Positions 45,934 to 55,634 of a stretch of 64,000 nucleotides of DNA are shown in pieces; within the stretch, counting starts at the first letter, position 1, and each line of letters begins with the position of its first letter. Origin of the DNA: CAYQUO01 sp964420835 (GTDB lineage: Bacteria; Chloroflexota; Anaerolineae; Anaerolineales; Anaerolineaceae). The notes beneath the pieces were generated by a model. That model did not search any database. It had not been told where the DNA came from and was given only the letters and a program-made list of their open reading frames with translations. The stretch spans positions 1-64,000 of the forward strand of contig CAYQUO010000019.1 in NCBI GenBank assembly GCA_964420835.1, written 5' to 3'. The translations under genes were made by a program, and so were the position numbers.

Positions 45934-47199
45934 TTATGCCTGTTGGACGTATGCCATAATGTTTGTGGCGTAGGGTAGAATGGCAACCTCAACGTTTTTC
46001 TTGTAATTGCCTAATGTCATATTAAGAGTATCTTCTAAAGAATTAGATGGGGTCATAAAAAACTTTGTTACATTGTTTGGAGGAAGATCAGAAATCAAAG
46101 TTATTTTATGTTTCTCCGCAATGAGTGCTATTTGCAGAGCTTTATGCGGCCCCACGGAAAAACCGTCCCGTTTAAAATTCGCGATCACATTGTTTATAGT
46201 GGCGTTTTTTTTGATATATTCTTCAAACAATTGATTGCCACTTCCCTCCGGGCAGGCAGCCACGAGGATAATCTGTCCACCTTCTTTCGCAAGTCTTGCA
46301 GAATGTGTTAAAGCTTTTTGAGCCTGATAAAGATTGATGTCTTTAGGATGACCCCCGGCCGAGGCAATGACAACATCAAAATAATAATTGGATCTATATT
46401 CAGATATTTCCTTAATGCGACGTATTCCCTTAATCATAACCTGATCCGGTGATCCAAAAAGAGAAGATACGATTTGTTTGTTGTATATAATTGTGTTCAA
46501 CGCAAAATCAATTCCAATCATTGATCCGATTTCTTCAACATCCATTCGCATTGGATTGGAGGAAAATTTCCCCATAATTGCGTTTGGGTCTCCAAGCATG
46601 GCATGATTACGATTGATCGTTTCTCTGCCTGCCAGGCCAATGGCGGCAGTTTTTACGCCACCAGAGAAGCCCATAAAATGATGTGGTTCAATATTTCCTG
46701 TAACAATTTTAATATCAGATCGTAAATATCTAGAATTTATCCAGACTGGCGTTCTTCTGCTGGTATGCCCAATGAATTCCAAATTCGACCTATCATCGCA
46801 ATTATGGCTCTCTATCAAACATCCATCGACTACACAATTGGGGATAAGCTGCTGTATTTCATCCTTATTCAAAGGGCTATGAGTCCCTGTCGCAATAAAC
46901 AGGCGAATTGATTTGAGGTTTTTTGTAGTTTCTCTAATTGACTGAAGCAGTGGCGGTAAAAGGAAATCATAGGGAACAGGTCTTGTCTTGTCATTTATGG
47001 CTATGGCAATGGACTTGGCAGCAATTAGTTTGTTTTTATCAACTTGTTCAAGTCCAACGTGAATGGATTCCATCACATGATCAAGTGGATTATTCACAAC
47101 AGGGGTAACAGTGGGCTGAATAAGTTGAATATTCCCTTTAATACTATTTGTATCCAGGCTTATGAATGTCTTGCCATATGGCAGATGGATCATTGGCAC
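45934..47199 (-). CDS. LarA-family nickel-pincer racemase/epimerase
   Basis: LarA-type enzymes use a nickel pincer nucleotide to racemise 2-hydroxyacids such as lactate. The 421-residue protein keeps the residues of L. plantarum LarA almost in register: His107 in GTHSP, His173 in EPHHFMG, Lys183 in GGVK and His199 in RNHAML, versus 108/174/184/200. This supports an active enzyme. LarB, LarC and LarE, which make the cofactor, are not in the window. The substrate may be lactate or another 2-hydroxyacid. It lies 15 bp downstream of the GT-C gene. Confidence 0.87.
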   Translation of the reverse strand: MPMIHLPYGKTFISLDTNSIKGNIQLIQPTVTPVVNNPLDHVMESIHVGLEQVDKNKLIAAKSIAIAINDKTRPVPYDFLLPPLLQSIRETTKNLKSIRLFIATGTHSPLNKDEIQQLIPNCVVDGCLIESHNCDDRSNLEFIGHTSRRTPVWINSRYLRSDIKIVTGNIEPHHFMGFSGGVKTAAIGLAGRETINRNHAMLGDPNAIMGKFSSNPMRMDVEEIGSMIGIDFALNTIIYNKQIVSSLFGSPDQVMIKGIRRIKEISEYRSNYYFDVVIASAGGHPKDINLYQAQKALTHSARLAKEGGQIILVAACPEGSGNQLFEEYIKKNATINNVIANFKRDGFSVGPHKALQIALIAEKHKITLISDLPPNNVTKFFMTPSNSLEDTLNMTLGNYKKNVEVAILPYATNIMAYVQQA

Positions 47200-47214
47200 G
47201 ATGATTAGCCGCTA

Positions 47215-48789
47215 TTATTTGTTGGTTACGGGTGGTTTGTTCAGATGATAAATTAGTAAACCTTTACTCCCATAAACGTCCGATTCAATGGTTGCAATCT
47301 GCTGGTAGAGTGAATAAAAGTCCTGGTCTTTTAATAATGTTTCTCGACCATATGCTTCAAGGAATATCAACCATTCGGGTTGCTCTTTTATGATTAATTC
47401 GGTCGGGATTGCATAATTAATAACATACATTTCCGGATTCAATGGGTAATACATCAACGATCCTGGAGAATTAAGTCCAACCGTATCCAGAATACGAGCA
47501 CCACTGAAATATCCAATTACTCCCACATCCGCTGCTCCGATCGTGTCCGATGGAAGGATTTGCTGTTGAATAATACTTACTGCTTGTAGATATTGCAATT
47601 CAAGCTTAATCCAAGACATTTTTGGTGCGGGTCTATCCGAGCCATGGGATGGATGTATCGTCCAGCCAGCAAGTGACATAAGGATAGGTATAGCCATAAT
47701 TATGGTTGACAAGCCGGTCGAAACCCATTTAGAATGCATTATTGGCTGGGTTTTTAATAATATTTCCTTAAGAATATTTTGAGCTCCAATAAACACTACG
47801 AAAATAAAAAATGGTGTTGGAGGGCTTAGATACCATCGAAAGATCAAAGGATTGGCCACAGCAAAAACAATCAAATAGAGAAATGGAAAAAGCATCAATA
47901 TTGCAGCTGATCTATTTGATTGTTTAATGGTTAGCAATCCGATTACATATAAATAGGGGTAGAGAATTAAACCGAACGGTATGAACGTGGTGCCAAAAAG
48001 GTCAGCTTCCAAAAACGGCGTGGCAAAATGTTGTAAGATGCGAATAAAACCATCATATTGACCAAGGTGATAGGCAATAATCTTCGCTTGTATGCTGTGC
48101 GGTATTGGGCTGCCATAAGTTATTGCTGATACAACCAACCAAATTAACACTGGTATAGTCCAGAACGCAAATTCGCTGCCACGAATTTTTTCTACATCTC
48201 GTTTATACGATAATGCTCTATCCCATATAACTAAACCCAATAATATGGCGGCATCAGGCCTTGTAAGAAATGCTATTGAGGAGAAGATGGCAGCAAGGTT
48301 TCTATGTTTAGTGAGGCAAAAATAAACAATGGTTAATAAGAGGGTCACGTAAAGGCTTGTTTCAAGTCCGCCTACAGCAAAGGTAACACTGAATGGAGCT
48401 AAAGCCCATACACCAGCAGTCAATAATCCAACTGCCTTCCGATTAATTTCTTTGCCAATTAATATTATTATCCAACAGCCGATTCCATCCAGCAGGGCAT
48501 TGATAAAACAAGATAATTGCGGAAGGGGAAGTAATAATTCAGGTGAAAACAGCCAGCTTAAAAACGATAACAACAACGTGTATATCGGTGTTGTGGTTCC
48601 GAGGACCCATTCTCCAGGATTGAAGACCATCCCTTGCCCCTGCAGAATATTTGCTACATATCGGTAAGTAATATAGGCATCATCAATTATCCTGGGGCCA
48701 GGGACAATCCGAATGATCACCGCAAGTGTGGGGATGAGGAATAAAACCAAACCGGGAACTTGAGATCTCTTGAAGGTCAAATGGGTCAT
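47215..48789 (-). CDS. GT-C fold membrane glycosyltransferase
   Basis: This 524-residue polytopic protein has about eleven hydrophobic segments. The motif PGPRIIDDAYITYRYVANIL after the first helix supplies the acidic pair typical of GT-C enzymes that use lipid-linked sugars. The long extracytoplasmic C-terminal region (about 390-520) includes GAADVGVIGYFSGARILDTVGLNSPG. The family is annotated as PMT-like or hypothetical; donor and acceptor are unknown. It is distinct in sequence from the other GT-C gene of this window. Confidence 0.8.
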   Translation of the reverse strand: MTHLTFKRSQVPGLVLFLIPTLAVIIRIVPGPRIIDDAYITYRYVANILQGQGMVFNPGEWVLGTTTPIYTLLLSFLSWLFSPELLLPLPQLSCFINALLDGIGCWIIILIGKEINRKAVGLLTAGVWALAPFSVTFAVGGLETSLYVTLLLTIVYFCLTKHRNLAAIFSSIAFLTRPDAAILLGLVIWDRALSYKRDVEKIRGSEFAFWTIPVLIWLVVSAITYGSPIPHSIQAKIIAYHLGQYDGFIRILQHFATPFLEADLFGTTFIPFGLILYPYLYVIGLLTIKQSNRSAAILMLFPFLYLIVFAVANPLIFRWYLSPPTPFFIFVVFIGAQNILKEILLKTQPIMHSKWVSTGLSTIIMAIPILMSLAGWTIHPSHGSDRPAPKMSWIKLELQYLQAVSIIQQQILPSDTIGAADVGVIGYFSGARILDTVGLNSPGSLMYYPLNPEMYVINYAIPTELIIKEQPEWLIFLEAYGRETLLKDQDFYSLYQQIATIESDVYGSKGLLIYHLNKPPVTNK

Positions 48790-48855
48790 TTCCAGTATTA
48801 ATACTGATGGGCAAATAAATAATCGGGGAATAATTTTGGAGTAACGGAAATCGAA

Positions 48856-49155
48856 CTATTGTCCAATTATCCAACTTTGAATCCAAGGTTGATGTTTACT
48901 GGGCTCAAATTCAATGAATTGGTAGGTGGCATACCCTTTGTAAGTGTAGGGGTCTTTTGCAAAAAAGGTTTTTATATCCTCCATTGATGGAGCTCGCGCA
49001 ACAGCAACACCACCAATCCATGGATTTTGGGGACCGGAAAATAATAGCCAGCCTTTGTCATAGGCGTTTTGCAAGTAATCTCGATGTTCTTGGAGGATAG
49101 TTTTGATTGTATCCAGGGGAACGGTATATGTGACAATCACAATAAAGTGTTTCAT
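48856..49155 (-). CDS. YciI-family protein
   Basis: This 99-residue protein has a ferredoxin-like YCII fold. It includes FIVIVTYTVPLDTIKTILQEHRDYL with the conserved His, LFSGPQNPWIGGVAVARA and the ending DPYTYKGYATYQFIEFEP. Family members may be small hydrolases or dehydrohalogenase-like enzymes, mostly uncharacterised. It stands alone between asd and the GT-C gene. Confidence 0.87.
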   Translation of the reverse strand: MKHFIVIVTYTVPLDTIKTILQEHRDYLQNAYDKGWLLFSGPQNPWIGGVAVARAPSMEDIKTFFAKDPYTYKGYATYQFIEFEPSKHQPWIQSWIIGQ

Positions 49156-49216
49156 TATATAACCTCATGCATAAACCCAATTGCGTATAGGTGTATGGCA
49201 TCATTAAAATCACAAA

Positions 49217-50275
49217 TCAGCCGCCAATATATCCTTTTGATAGCATTAACTCCGCGTTGTAAATTGAACCACCGGCCGCACCTCGAATTGTATTATGAGA
49301 CAAGATGATTAATTTTATATCAAAGAGAGGATCAGGTCTTACGCGTCCAACCAATGTTGTCATACCTCTACCATTCATTCTGTCCATGCGTGGTTGAGGT
49401 CGATCGTTTTCCATGCAGACCTGAATGACGGGGGAGGGGGTAGAAGGTAGGGCTGAACACTCCTCCGCTGGTTTGTAATCCCTTAAGTTACTGATTACAT
49501 TTTGAATATCATCTTTTTTGATCATTTCGATCGACGCACAAACAACATGACCATCACTGACATTTACACGGTTACAATGGGCTGATACTTTAAAAGACGC
49601 CGGAATGATTTTTGAATAATTAATCCTGCCAAGGATTTTTTTTGTCTCTGCTTCCACCTTGTCCTCTTCGCCAGCAATATATGGAATAACATTATCCAGA
49701 ATATCCATCGATGAAACGCCTGGATATCCTGCACCTGATATTGCCTGAAGCGATACAACAAATACCCGATTGATACCATACGTTGAATGGATGGCTTGAA
49801 GGGTAACTGACAAGCCTGCACTTGTACAGTTGGAATTTGTCACAATAAATCCTTTCCAGCCCCTTTTGTTTCTCTGATGATCAATAATTGAGATATGATC
49901 TGGATTCACTTCAGGCAACAAAATGGGGACATCATCCTCATATCGGTAAGCCGATGCATTAGAGAACACCGATGCACCTTGAAGTGCAAATTGCGGTTCT
50001 ACCTCACGGGCAACATCAGCGGGAAGAGCTGAAAAGATTACAGGAAGGTTCATTTCCACAGGTGACGCGGGCAAAATGATCATTTCCCTTGCCCATAATG
50101 GCATTGGTGTAGGCAGCAACCAATGACATGCATCACTATATTTTTGACCTACACTCTTATCGGAGGCAGACAATTTCACTACTTCAAACCAAGGGTGGCC
50201 GTCAAGAAGTTGGACAAACCTTTGGCCTACACTCCCTGTGGCTGCCAATATGCCTACTTCAATTTTTGTTTTCAC
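49217..50275 (-). CDS. asd: aspartate-semialdehyde dehydrogenase
   Basis: This enzyme reduces aspartyl phosphate to aspartate semialdehyde, the branch point to lysine, threonine, methionine and diaminopimelate. The 352-residue protein has NADP motif [13 protein letters not shown] (about 8-20), the catalytic Cys150 in NSNCTSAGL and the His in SAHCNRVNV. Its length and sequence match the archaeal/fungal-type ASADH rather than the enterobacterial form. It lies 16 bp downstream of lysC, so the first two steps of the pathway are one unit. Confidence 0.94.
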   Translation of the reverse strand: MKTKIEVGILAATGSVGQRFVQLLDGHPWFEVVKLSASDKSVGQKYSDACHWLLPTPMPLWAREMIILPASPVEMNLPVIFSALPADVAREVEPQFALQGASVFSNASAYRYEDDVPILLPEVNPDHISIIDHQRNKRGWKGFIVTNSNCTSAGLSVTLQAIHSTYGINRVFVVSLQAISGAGYPGVSSMDILDNVIPYIAGEEDKVEAETKKILGRINYSKIIPASFKVSAHCNRVNVSDGHVVCASIEMIKKDDIQNVISNLRDYKPAEECSALPSTPSPVIQVCMENDRPQPRMDRMNGRGMTTLVGRVRPDPLFDIKLIILSHNTIRGAAGGSIYNAELMLSKGYIGG

Positions 50276-50291
50276 ATTTACAATCCAATAG

Positions 50292-51695
50292 TCACAAAGT
50301 TAGTTTATGCAGTGCTCTAATCGCTTCATTCCCAAAGTCACTACTGACAATAAAACTGATTAATACTTCCGATGAGCCTTGCGCAATTGCTATGACATTA
50401 ATACCCGCATCGCCCATTGCACTAAACACACGGCCAGATACACCAGGTGTAGAACGCATCCCAGCGCCAACCACAGAGATTATTACGACGTCTTCTGTTG
50501 CCCAGACACGATCAATATCACGACGTTTGATCTCTGCTTCAAATTCTGATTGAATTGATTTAATCACTTTTTCAGCAGAATTTGTCGGAACCGCAAAACA
50601 AATCGATTGTTCAGAAGAAGCCTGAGAAATTAAAGGTACACTTGTGTCAGTGGATGCAATAGCGGCGAAAGTTCTTGCTGCTACACCAGGAACGCCAAGC
50701 ATTCCGCGTCCTTCCAGTGTAATTAGTCTCATACCTGTTATTGCAGTAATTGCCTTAACAATGCGCCCATTTCTTACTTCCTGGTTTGCAGTAATAAGTG
50801 TCCCCGTGTTTTGAGGTTTGAATGTATTTAAAACTCGCAATGGTATTCCCGCTTCAATGACTGGGCGAATCGCTTTAGGGTGTAATACTTTTGCACCATA
50901 ATATGCCATTTCAGCAACTTCCCGAAAGGAGAGAACATCAAGCGTCTTTGCTTCGGGAACAATGCGCGGGTCTGCGGTCATCACACCGCTCACATCAGTC
51001 CAGATCCATACTTCATCAGCCGGAAGTGCGGTGCCAATAATCGAAGCAGTGTAATCACTGCCGCCTCGTCCCAGTGTTGTGGTTATGCCTGATGGCGTTG
51101 CTCCTATAAAACCTGTGACGACAGGTATCTTGCCATCGTTCAATACGGTTAACAGATACTGGCGGATATTTTGCGAGGTAGGATCGGTTAATGGGTTGGC
51201 TGATTGATAGACATCGTCTGTCACGATAAGTTTTCTTGAATCCAAAGAAAGAGAGTCGATTCCATTATCATTCAAAGTGCCCGCGAGAACTGGCGCAGAT
51301 AGTCTTTCTCCAATTGAAACCACTGCATCCATTGCACGTGGTGTTGCTTCACCAAGAACACGGATTGCTTTGCACAAATCGTCGAACTCTTGAAGCAATT
51401 TATCAATTAATCGCAATGTATTGGTTTTAATGTTGGGGTTACAAATTGAGGTATTTACTAAGTCTTTTGCCCTAGTTTCTATCTCCACCTTATAATCCGC
51501 GTAGGTATCATCAATACCTTTCGCGGCATCAGTTGCCGATTTTAATAACTTGTCTGTAACACCGGAAAATGCCGAAATTACAACACATATCCTTGGCCAA
51601 TTCTTTTTTGTATCCGTTACAATATTTACGACCTGCTTGATGGCATCTGCAGACCCTACAGAAGTACCGCCAAATTTCATCACAAGAATCGACAT
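50292..51695 (-). CDS. lysC: aspartate kinase
   Basis: This enzyme phosphorylates aspartate, opening the aspartate-family pathway. The 467-residue protein has the kinase signature MKFGGTSVGSADAI at the N-terminus, GRGGSDYTA (nucleotide/aspartate site) and DVSGVMTADPR. Two ACT domains follow (about 310-465, ITGMRLITLEGRGMLGVPG and VVIISVVGAGMRSTPGV), which normally give feedback inhibition by lysine or threonine. It heads the unit with asd. Confidence 0.95.
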   Translation of the reverse strand: MSILVMKFGGTSVGSADAIKQVVNIVTDTKKNWPRICVVISAFSGVTDKLLKSATDAAKGIDDTYADYKVEIETRAKDLVNTSICNPNIKTNTLRLIDKLLQEFDDLCKAIRVLGEATPRAMDAVVSIGERLSAPVLAGTLNDNGIDSLSLDSRKLIVTDDVYQSANPLTDPTSQNIRQYLLTVLNDGKIPVVTGFIGATPSGITTTLGRGGSDYTASIIGTALPADEVWIWTDVSGVMTADPRIVPEAKTLDVLSFREVAEMAYYGAKVLHPKAIRPVIEAGIPLRVLNTFKPQNTGTLITANQEVRNGRIVKAITAITGMRLITLEGRGMLGVPGVAARTFAAIASTDTSVPLISQASSEQSICFAVPTNSAEKVIKSIQSEFEAEIKRRDIDRVWATEDVVIISVVGAGMRSTPGVSGRVFSAMGDAGINVIAIAQGSSEVLISFIVSSDFGNEAIRALHKLTL

Positions 51696-51727
51696 AAACC
51701 ACTACATCCATTGAAAAGTAAAGCGCT

Positions 51728-51733
51728 ATTATA
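51728..51733 (-). promoter_or_regulatory. -10 box of lysC-asd
   Basis: TATAAT on the minus strand (51733-51728) lies about 33 bases upstream of the lysC ATG. A TTGCAC at 51759-51754 could be the -35 but the spacing of 20 is long. No lysine riboswitch fits in the short leader. Confidence 0.5.
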
Positions 51734-51830
51734 CCTTGTATTATTCTTTCACAGTGCAAATGGGCTTGCTAAACCATCAAGTTAAACAACAGATGCAAAA
51801 TGACAGAGCATGATTCATGGAAAAAAACAT

Positions 51831-51902
51831 GGTAAAATGATCAGTATAACTTCCGATTATTTATACAAATCAGAAGTTATACTGATCTGACAATGATTTA
51901 CC
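51831..51902. repeat. long inverted repeat upstream of a tyrosine recombinase
   Basis: A perfect 15-bp inverted repeat (51839-51853 and 51873-51887, GATCAGTATAACTTC and its complement) is separated by 19 bases. Inside it, four more pairs (51855-51858 with 51868-51871) follow one mismatch. Outside it, GGTAAA (51831-51836) faces TTTACC (51897-51902). An extended -10 (TG-TAAAAT, 51830-51838) abuts the left arm. It may be a recombinase core site, an operator or an mRNA hairpin. Confidence 0.8.
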
Positions 51903-51932
51903 ATCAATAAAGAAGAAAATGATTTTAAGAAC

Positions 51933-52994
51933 ATGATGAAAACCTTCCCAATGTTACCATCAGAAAACAAACCGAGACAAACTCTTTTGTCAAATGATCT
52001 TGTTCGAGCTGGCGAAGAAGCCAGTCGTTCAGCTGCCAAACACCGATTTGAAAATTACCACCAAAGGCGTTCCGAGGAGACCCTCCGACGCCAAAAATCA
52101 GATCTATTATTGTTTAATGATTTTATTGTGGTAGTTGGTCTGCAACCAAGAGATTTCTTTAATGATCCAAATTCATGGTTGGGAGTAACTTGGGGATTGG
52201 TTGAGGCATTTATAAAATGGCAATTGGATGAAGGATACGCAGTACCTTCCGTGAATGTAAGGTTATCTACGATAAAAATCTATGCGAAATTGGCAATGCA
52301 AGCAGGTGTTCTCTCGGTTGATCAATATGCCCAAATCAAATCGCTTCGAGGATTTAGCCAGAAGGAAAAACGCCGTATTGACAGCAATCGCATAAATAAT
52401 CGTATTGGTTATAAGAAAGAAAAACCGGTCCCCCTCACCCACCAACAGGTGCTGTCATTAAAAAACCAACCCAATACACCTCAAGGCCGACGAGATCGAT
52501 TATTGCTTTGTTTACTCCTTGATCATGGCTTAAGAGTTGGTGAAGTGGCAGATTTAACTGTTGAAAATTTTCAGAATGAGAAAGGATTGTTCAAATTTTA
52601 TCGGCCTAAGGTAGGTAAATATCAAGTTCACCGTTTAAGTAAGGATACTTTGGCGGCACTAAAGGCCTATCAAGATTGCGGCGATATACCTGCAAATGGT
52701 TCATTACTTCGACGCAGTCTAAAAAACGGAACGCTGGGTAAAAATAGTCTAACGGAAAGGGCGATTACCAGAAGGGTGCATGATCTTGCGATGGAAATTG
52801 GGATAATTGGACTTTCCGCACATGATTGCCGCCATTATTGGGCGACTTCTGCTGCCCGTTATGGAACAGATCCTTTTGTATTACAGGAAGCCGGGGGTTG
52901 GTCATCGCTTGCAATGCCAAGAAGATATGTTGAAGAACAGATCATTTCCAATGAAGGAATTCAGTTAAATTCGGCTAATGATAATGATGAATAA
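51933..52994 (+). CDS. tyrosine-type site-specific recombinase/integrase
   Basis: This 353-residue recombinase has a SAM-like core-binding domain (about 30-135) and a catalytic domain (about 165-345). Visible catalytic residues are the first Arg in DHGLRVGEVADL, His and Arg in SAHDCRHYW, Trp in GGWSS and the nucleophile Tyr in MPRRYVEEQ. The Lys is probably in the strand RPKVGKYQ. No other phage, plasmid or transposon genes adjoin it and it does not lie beside a tRNA. It could be a Xer-like chromosomal enzyme or a relic of an element. Start ATG 51933 or 51936. Confidence 0.88.
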   Translation: MMKTFPMLPSENKPRQTLLSNDLVRAGEEASRSAAKHRFENYHQRRSEETLRRQKSDLLLFNDFIVVVGLQPRDFFNDPNSWLGVTWGLVEAFIKWQLDEGYAVPSVNVRLSTIKIYAKLAMQAGVLSVDQYAQIKSLRGFSQKEKRRIDSNRINNRIGYKKEKPVPLTHQQVLSLKNQPNTPQGRRDRLLLCLLLDHGLRVGEVADLTVENFQNEKGLFKFYRPKVGKYQVHRLSKDTLAALKAYQDCGDIPANGSLLRRSLKNGTLGKNSLTERAITRRVHDLAMEIGIIGLSAHDCRHYWATSAARYGTDPFVLQEAGGWSSLAMPRRYVEEQIISNEGIQLNSANDNDE

Positions 52995-53180
52995 GTGAAA
53001 AGTTTTCTGTGCACAAAATTTTCAAGGATTGATTATCCCAATACTATACCCTTTTCAACAGTTCCTTTGATGGATGTTTCTCTGGGCTTTCAGAGAATAC
53101 ACAGATGAGTTGAGCCATTTATCCAATCGCAACACCCTCATTGCCTGCTGTAATCTAATAATGTTTGTCGTTCTAAATCA

Positions 53181-54155
53181 TTAGCAAGCATCCATCTTAT
53201 TTGAGCTATCGATTAATTTTACGAATTCTTTCCATCGAGTTATTGCACCGGGTCTTTTTTGTGGAACGACAATATCAATTGCTGATGGGATGAGATCTAC
53301 AATAAGCGGGGTAAACCCTATAAATTCACCATCCGATTCAATTGGCAACTCCCGGTTTGTTATAACTACTATCCTTTTCCTTGCCTGGAAATAAAGTAAT
53401 TGAGGTGCATGTCTCGGTCTTCCATAAAGGATATTGAAACCTAAAGCCAGGTAATCCTTAATTGTTCTTGCTTTTATTACAAATATGTCCAGGATACCAT
53501 CATCAGGCTTAACAACGATATCTTGGGACAACTGAGGGAGTTGAACCCCAATGATACCTCCTCCTGCAATAAATATTTCAGATGCATTTTGATTAACTCG
53601 CTTTCCATCAATCAATAGTTTATATTTATAGGGTTGTAAGCCTGCAAATGCGATTATTGCCTTCCATAGATAAGCAAAAACCCCATATCTTCGTTTTTCA
53701 TGTCTTTGGGTACTTTTAATTATGATCGAACTTAAGCCCACACCAACGTTTAATAAATAATGCGAATCATTTATTTTCATCGCATCCATTTTTATGATCG
53801 AATGTGGTTTATTAATTAAATCGAAAGCTTTTTCTACAGTGCGTGGTATCCCCAGTTCTTTAGCAAGTGCATTCCCGGTTCCTATTGGTATGATAGCCAT
53901 TGGCACACCAGTGGAAACCAGGCCAGAGGCTGCTCCTGAAATGGTGCCATCTCCCCCGCAAACCAGCACAAGTTCATTTCCATTTATCACGGCTTGACGA
54001 ACTTCGGCGGCTAAACCCTCACCTCCTGGTTTGGTGAGATAAATATCAGCTTGAATTCCCGATTTAGTGCATAAATTAATCAGTCTTTTTTTTATGTTCG
54101 TTACATTTCCAAAACCCGCCACGGGATTGATAACTATGAAAATCTTAGTTTTCAT
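53181..54155 (-). CDS. diacylglycerol/lipid kinase (YegS/DagK family)
   Basis: This 324-residue soluble lipid kinase has the nucleotide motif VCGGDGTISGA (Gly67-Thr71), NPVAGFGN at the N-terminus and PIGTGNALAKELG. The C-terminal beta-sandwich carries the conserved ESDGEFIG-type segment (PIESDGEFIGFTP). Relatives phosphorylate diacylglycerol or sphingoid-type lipids for phospholipid recycling. It is a single-gene unit; a TATAAT lies about 45 bases upstream on the minus strand. Confidence 0.9.
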   Translation of the reverse strand: MKTKIFIVINPVAGFGNVTNIKKRLINLCTKSGIQADIYLTKPGGEGLAAEVRQAVINGNELVLVCGGDGTISGAASGLVSTGVPMAIIPIGTGNALAKELGIPRTVEKAFDLINKPHSIIKMDAMKINDSHYLLNVGVGLSSIIIKSTQRHEKRRYGVFAYLWKAIIAFAGLQPYKYKLLIDGKRVNQNASEIFIAGGGIIGVQLPQLSQDIVVKPDDGILDIFVIKARTIKDYLALGFNILYGRPRHAPQLLYFQARKRIVVITNRELPIESDGEFIGFTPLIVDLIPSAIDIVVPQKRPGAITRWKEFVKLIDSSNKMDAC

Positions 54156-54476
54156 ATGGTTTCTGATAGTTAATGCATTTTAAGGCCATAAGAAAATTAT
54201 TATAAATACTTGAAGAGCAGCGAGGTTTCGTCCAAGCCATGCCCGCAAAAAAAACCAACTGAACATTCATATTTTAGCTCGGCATGTTGGGTGTGCACTT
54301 TGATTGCAATCCTTAATCTGACAATAAGTGAACAACCAACCTAAAACAATTATGGTTATTTTCCCTGTGCAGGATCAACTTGTTTTTCACCTCTTTTAAT
54401 AATGCATTTTGATAATGATCCAAAGGTTGTGATGACTAAGAAGAAAATTTCAACAATTCCGATATTTAAGGACGGT
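54156..54476. other. gene-free interval between the lipid kinase and the O-acylation operon
   Basis: No coding region or RNA gene is supported. It contains the likely -10 of the lipid kinase (TATAAT, minus strand, 54204-54199) and otherwise only AT-rich sequence. No clear intrinsic terminator is seen after the SGNH gene. Confidence 0.5.
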
Positions 54477-55634
54477 TTATTTTCCACAAGATATGGACTT
54501 TACCTCTTCGAGGATTTTCCTGGAGAGTATTGCAGTGCCCTGAGGGTCTAAATGAATTGAAGTATTGGTAAAATGGTCTTCAGAAATTAGATCCCAGTAA
54601 TCAAAGTAAGGAATTGACTCATTTGAAAGTGTGTATTGGATCATTTTCCTATATTCATCATAAGCCCAACGTGGGTAGTAATAGTTATACCTGATGCCAC
54701 TATTTTTTCCTGAACTTACCATAATTGGTTCATTAACGACCAAGATCGGTTTGGGTGAAGCCATTTCAACCCCGGCTAATAGAACGTCGAAGGCAAGTGC
54801 ATCTTTAGAGAAAGAATTGGGAGTCAAGTTGTAATATCCGTCATCGTCCGAGAGGTCTCGTTGTGCCTTTTGATAATCATCAGGGATATACTGATCTATA
54901 CCCGTTGCCGCCCAAAGAAAACCATACACTTGCAACCATATGAGATCAGACAACGCTTTCCGTTGACCAATGATCGATCTTTCCATAATTTGGGATAGGG
55001 GTTTGTTATTAGTGTCAATATAATAAGAAAGGTTATGGTCTGCACTAATTCTGTTAACCAACCATGGGTTCTTAATTACAATTGGCGATTCTAATTGACG
55101 CACTTTTGGAAATGATTCCAAGGTGACAAGCCAAATAAATAAATCTGGGGGATATTGTTTGCTCAATTTCAAAAACATCAGATCTTTCAATAACGACATC
55201 GATGGATAACCAATGTTGTATGCTTGTATGTCCAATTCATCGCAGGTTTTACTCTTTGATTCATTAATCATACCCGCCAAGGTGTCTTCCGGCTTCAAAC
55301 GTATGCCCCAGACGGATGAATCCCCCATTATATAAACACGATACTCTCCAGGCTTTTTTTTCTTATGCGACAAGGTGAGGCTTTCCACCATGGCATCCAC
55401 ATTAAATAAACTAAGGTTAAACGATTTTTCACCCTCCTCACCAAACGGCAATCTTTCTCTACCTGGAATTATTTGGTTATATAATGAAATTCTCCCGATA
55501 AAACGAGTTGGGTTAATTAGGGCAAATAATAAATTAATTAGAATGAAAATGATGAGCGATTTGATCCCTATTCGATAAATTGAAGGGTGCGTATCACTCT
55601 TGAAACTTTTCGGATCCGTTACTCGCTGCTCCAT
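54477..55634 (-). CDS. membrane-anchored SGNH-type esterase-like protein
   Basis: This 385-residue protein has one N-terminal transmembrane helix (about 24-41) and an extracytoplasmic SGNH domain. Block I is YIMGDSSVWG (Ser106), and a late His361 lies in TSIHLDPQG, without the usual Asp three residues earlier. DltD and AlgX/AlgJ proteins, which act with MBOAT acyltransferases, share this layout. It probably transfers or removes acyl groups on a surface polymer. The start at 55634 leaves a 41-bp overlap with the preceding SGNH gene; a longer start at 55673 is possible. Confidence 0.8.
   Translation of the reverse strand: MEQRVTDPKSFKSDTHPSIYRIGIKSLIIFILINLLFALINPTRFIGRISLYNQIIPGRERLPFGEEGEKSFNLSLFNVDAMVESLTLSHKKKKPGEYRVYIMGDSSVWGIRLKPEDTLAGMINESKSKTCDELDIQAYNIGYPSMSLLKDLMFLKLSKQYPPDLFIWLVTLESFPKVRQLESPIVIKNPWLVNRISADHNLSYYIDTNNKPLSQIMERSIIGQRKALSDLIWLQVYGFLWAATGIDQYIPDDYQKAQRDLSDDDGYYNLTPNSFSKDALAFDVLLAGVEMASPKPILVVNEPIMVSSGKNSGIRYNYYYPRWAYDEYRKMIQYTLSNESIPYFDYWDLISEDHFTNTSIHLDPQGTAILSRKILEEVKSISCGK

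Noticed and set aside
51839..51887. Genuine loxP site
   Set aside because: Only the eight bases ATAACTTC match in each arm, and the 19-base spacer is far longer than the 8-base loxP core.
53078..53097. Terminator after the recombinase (TTCTCT/AGAGAA hairpin)
   Set aside because: It is a short stem with no T-run on either side.
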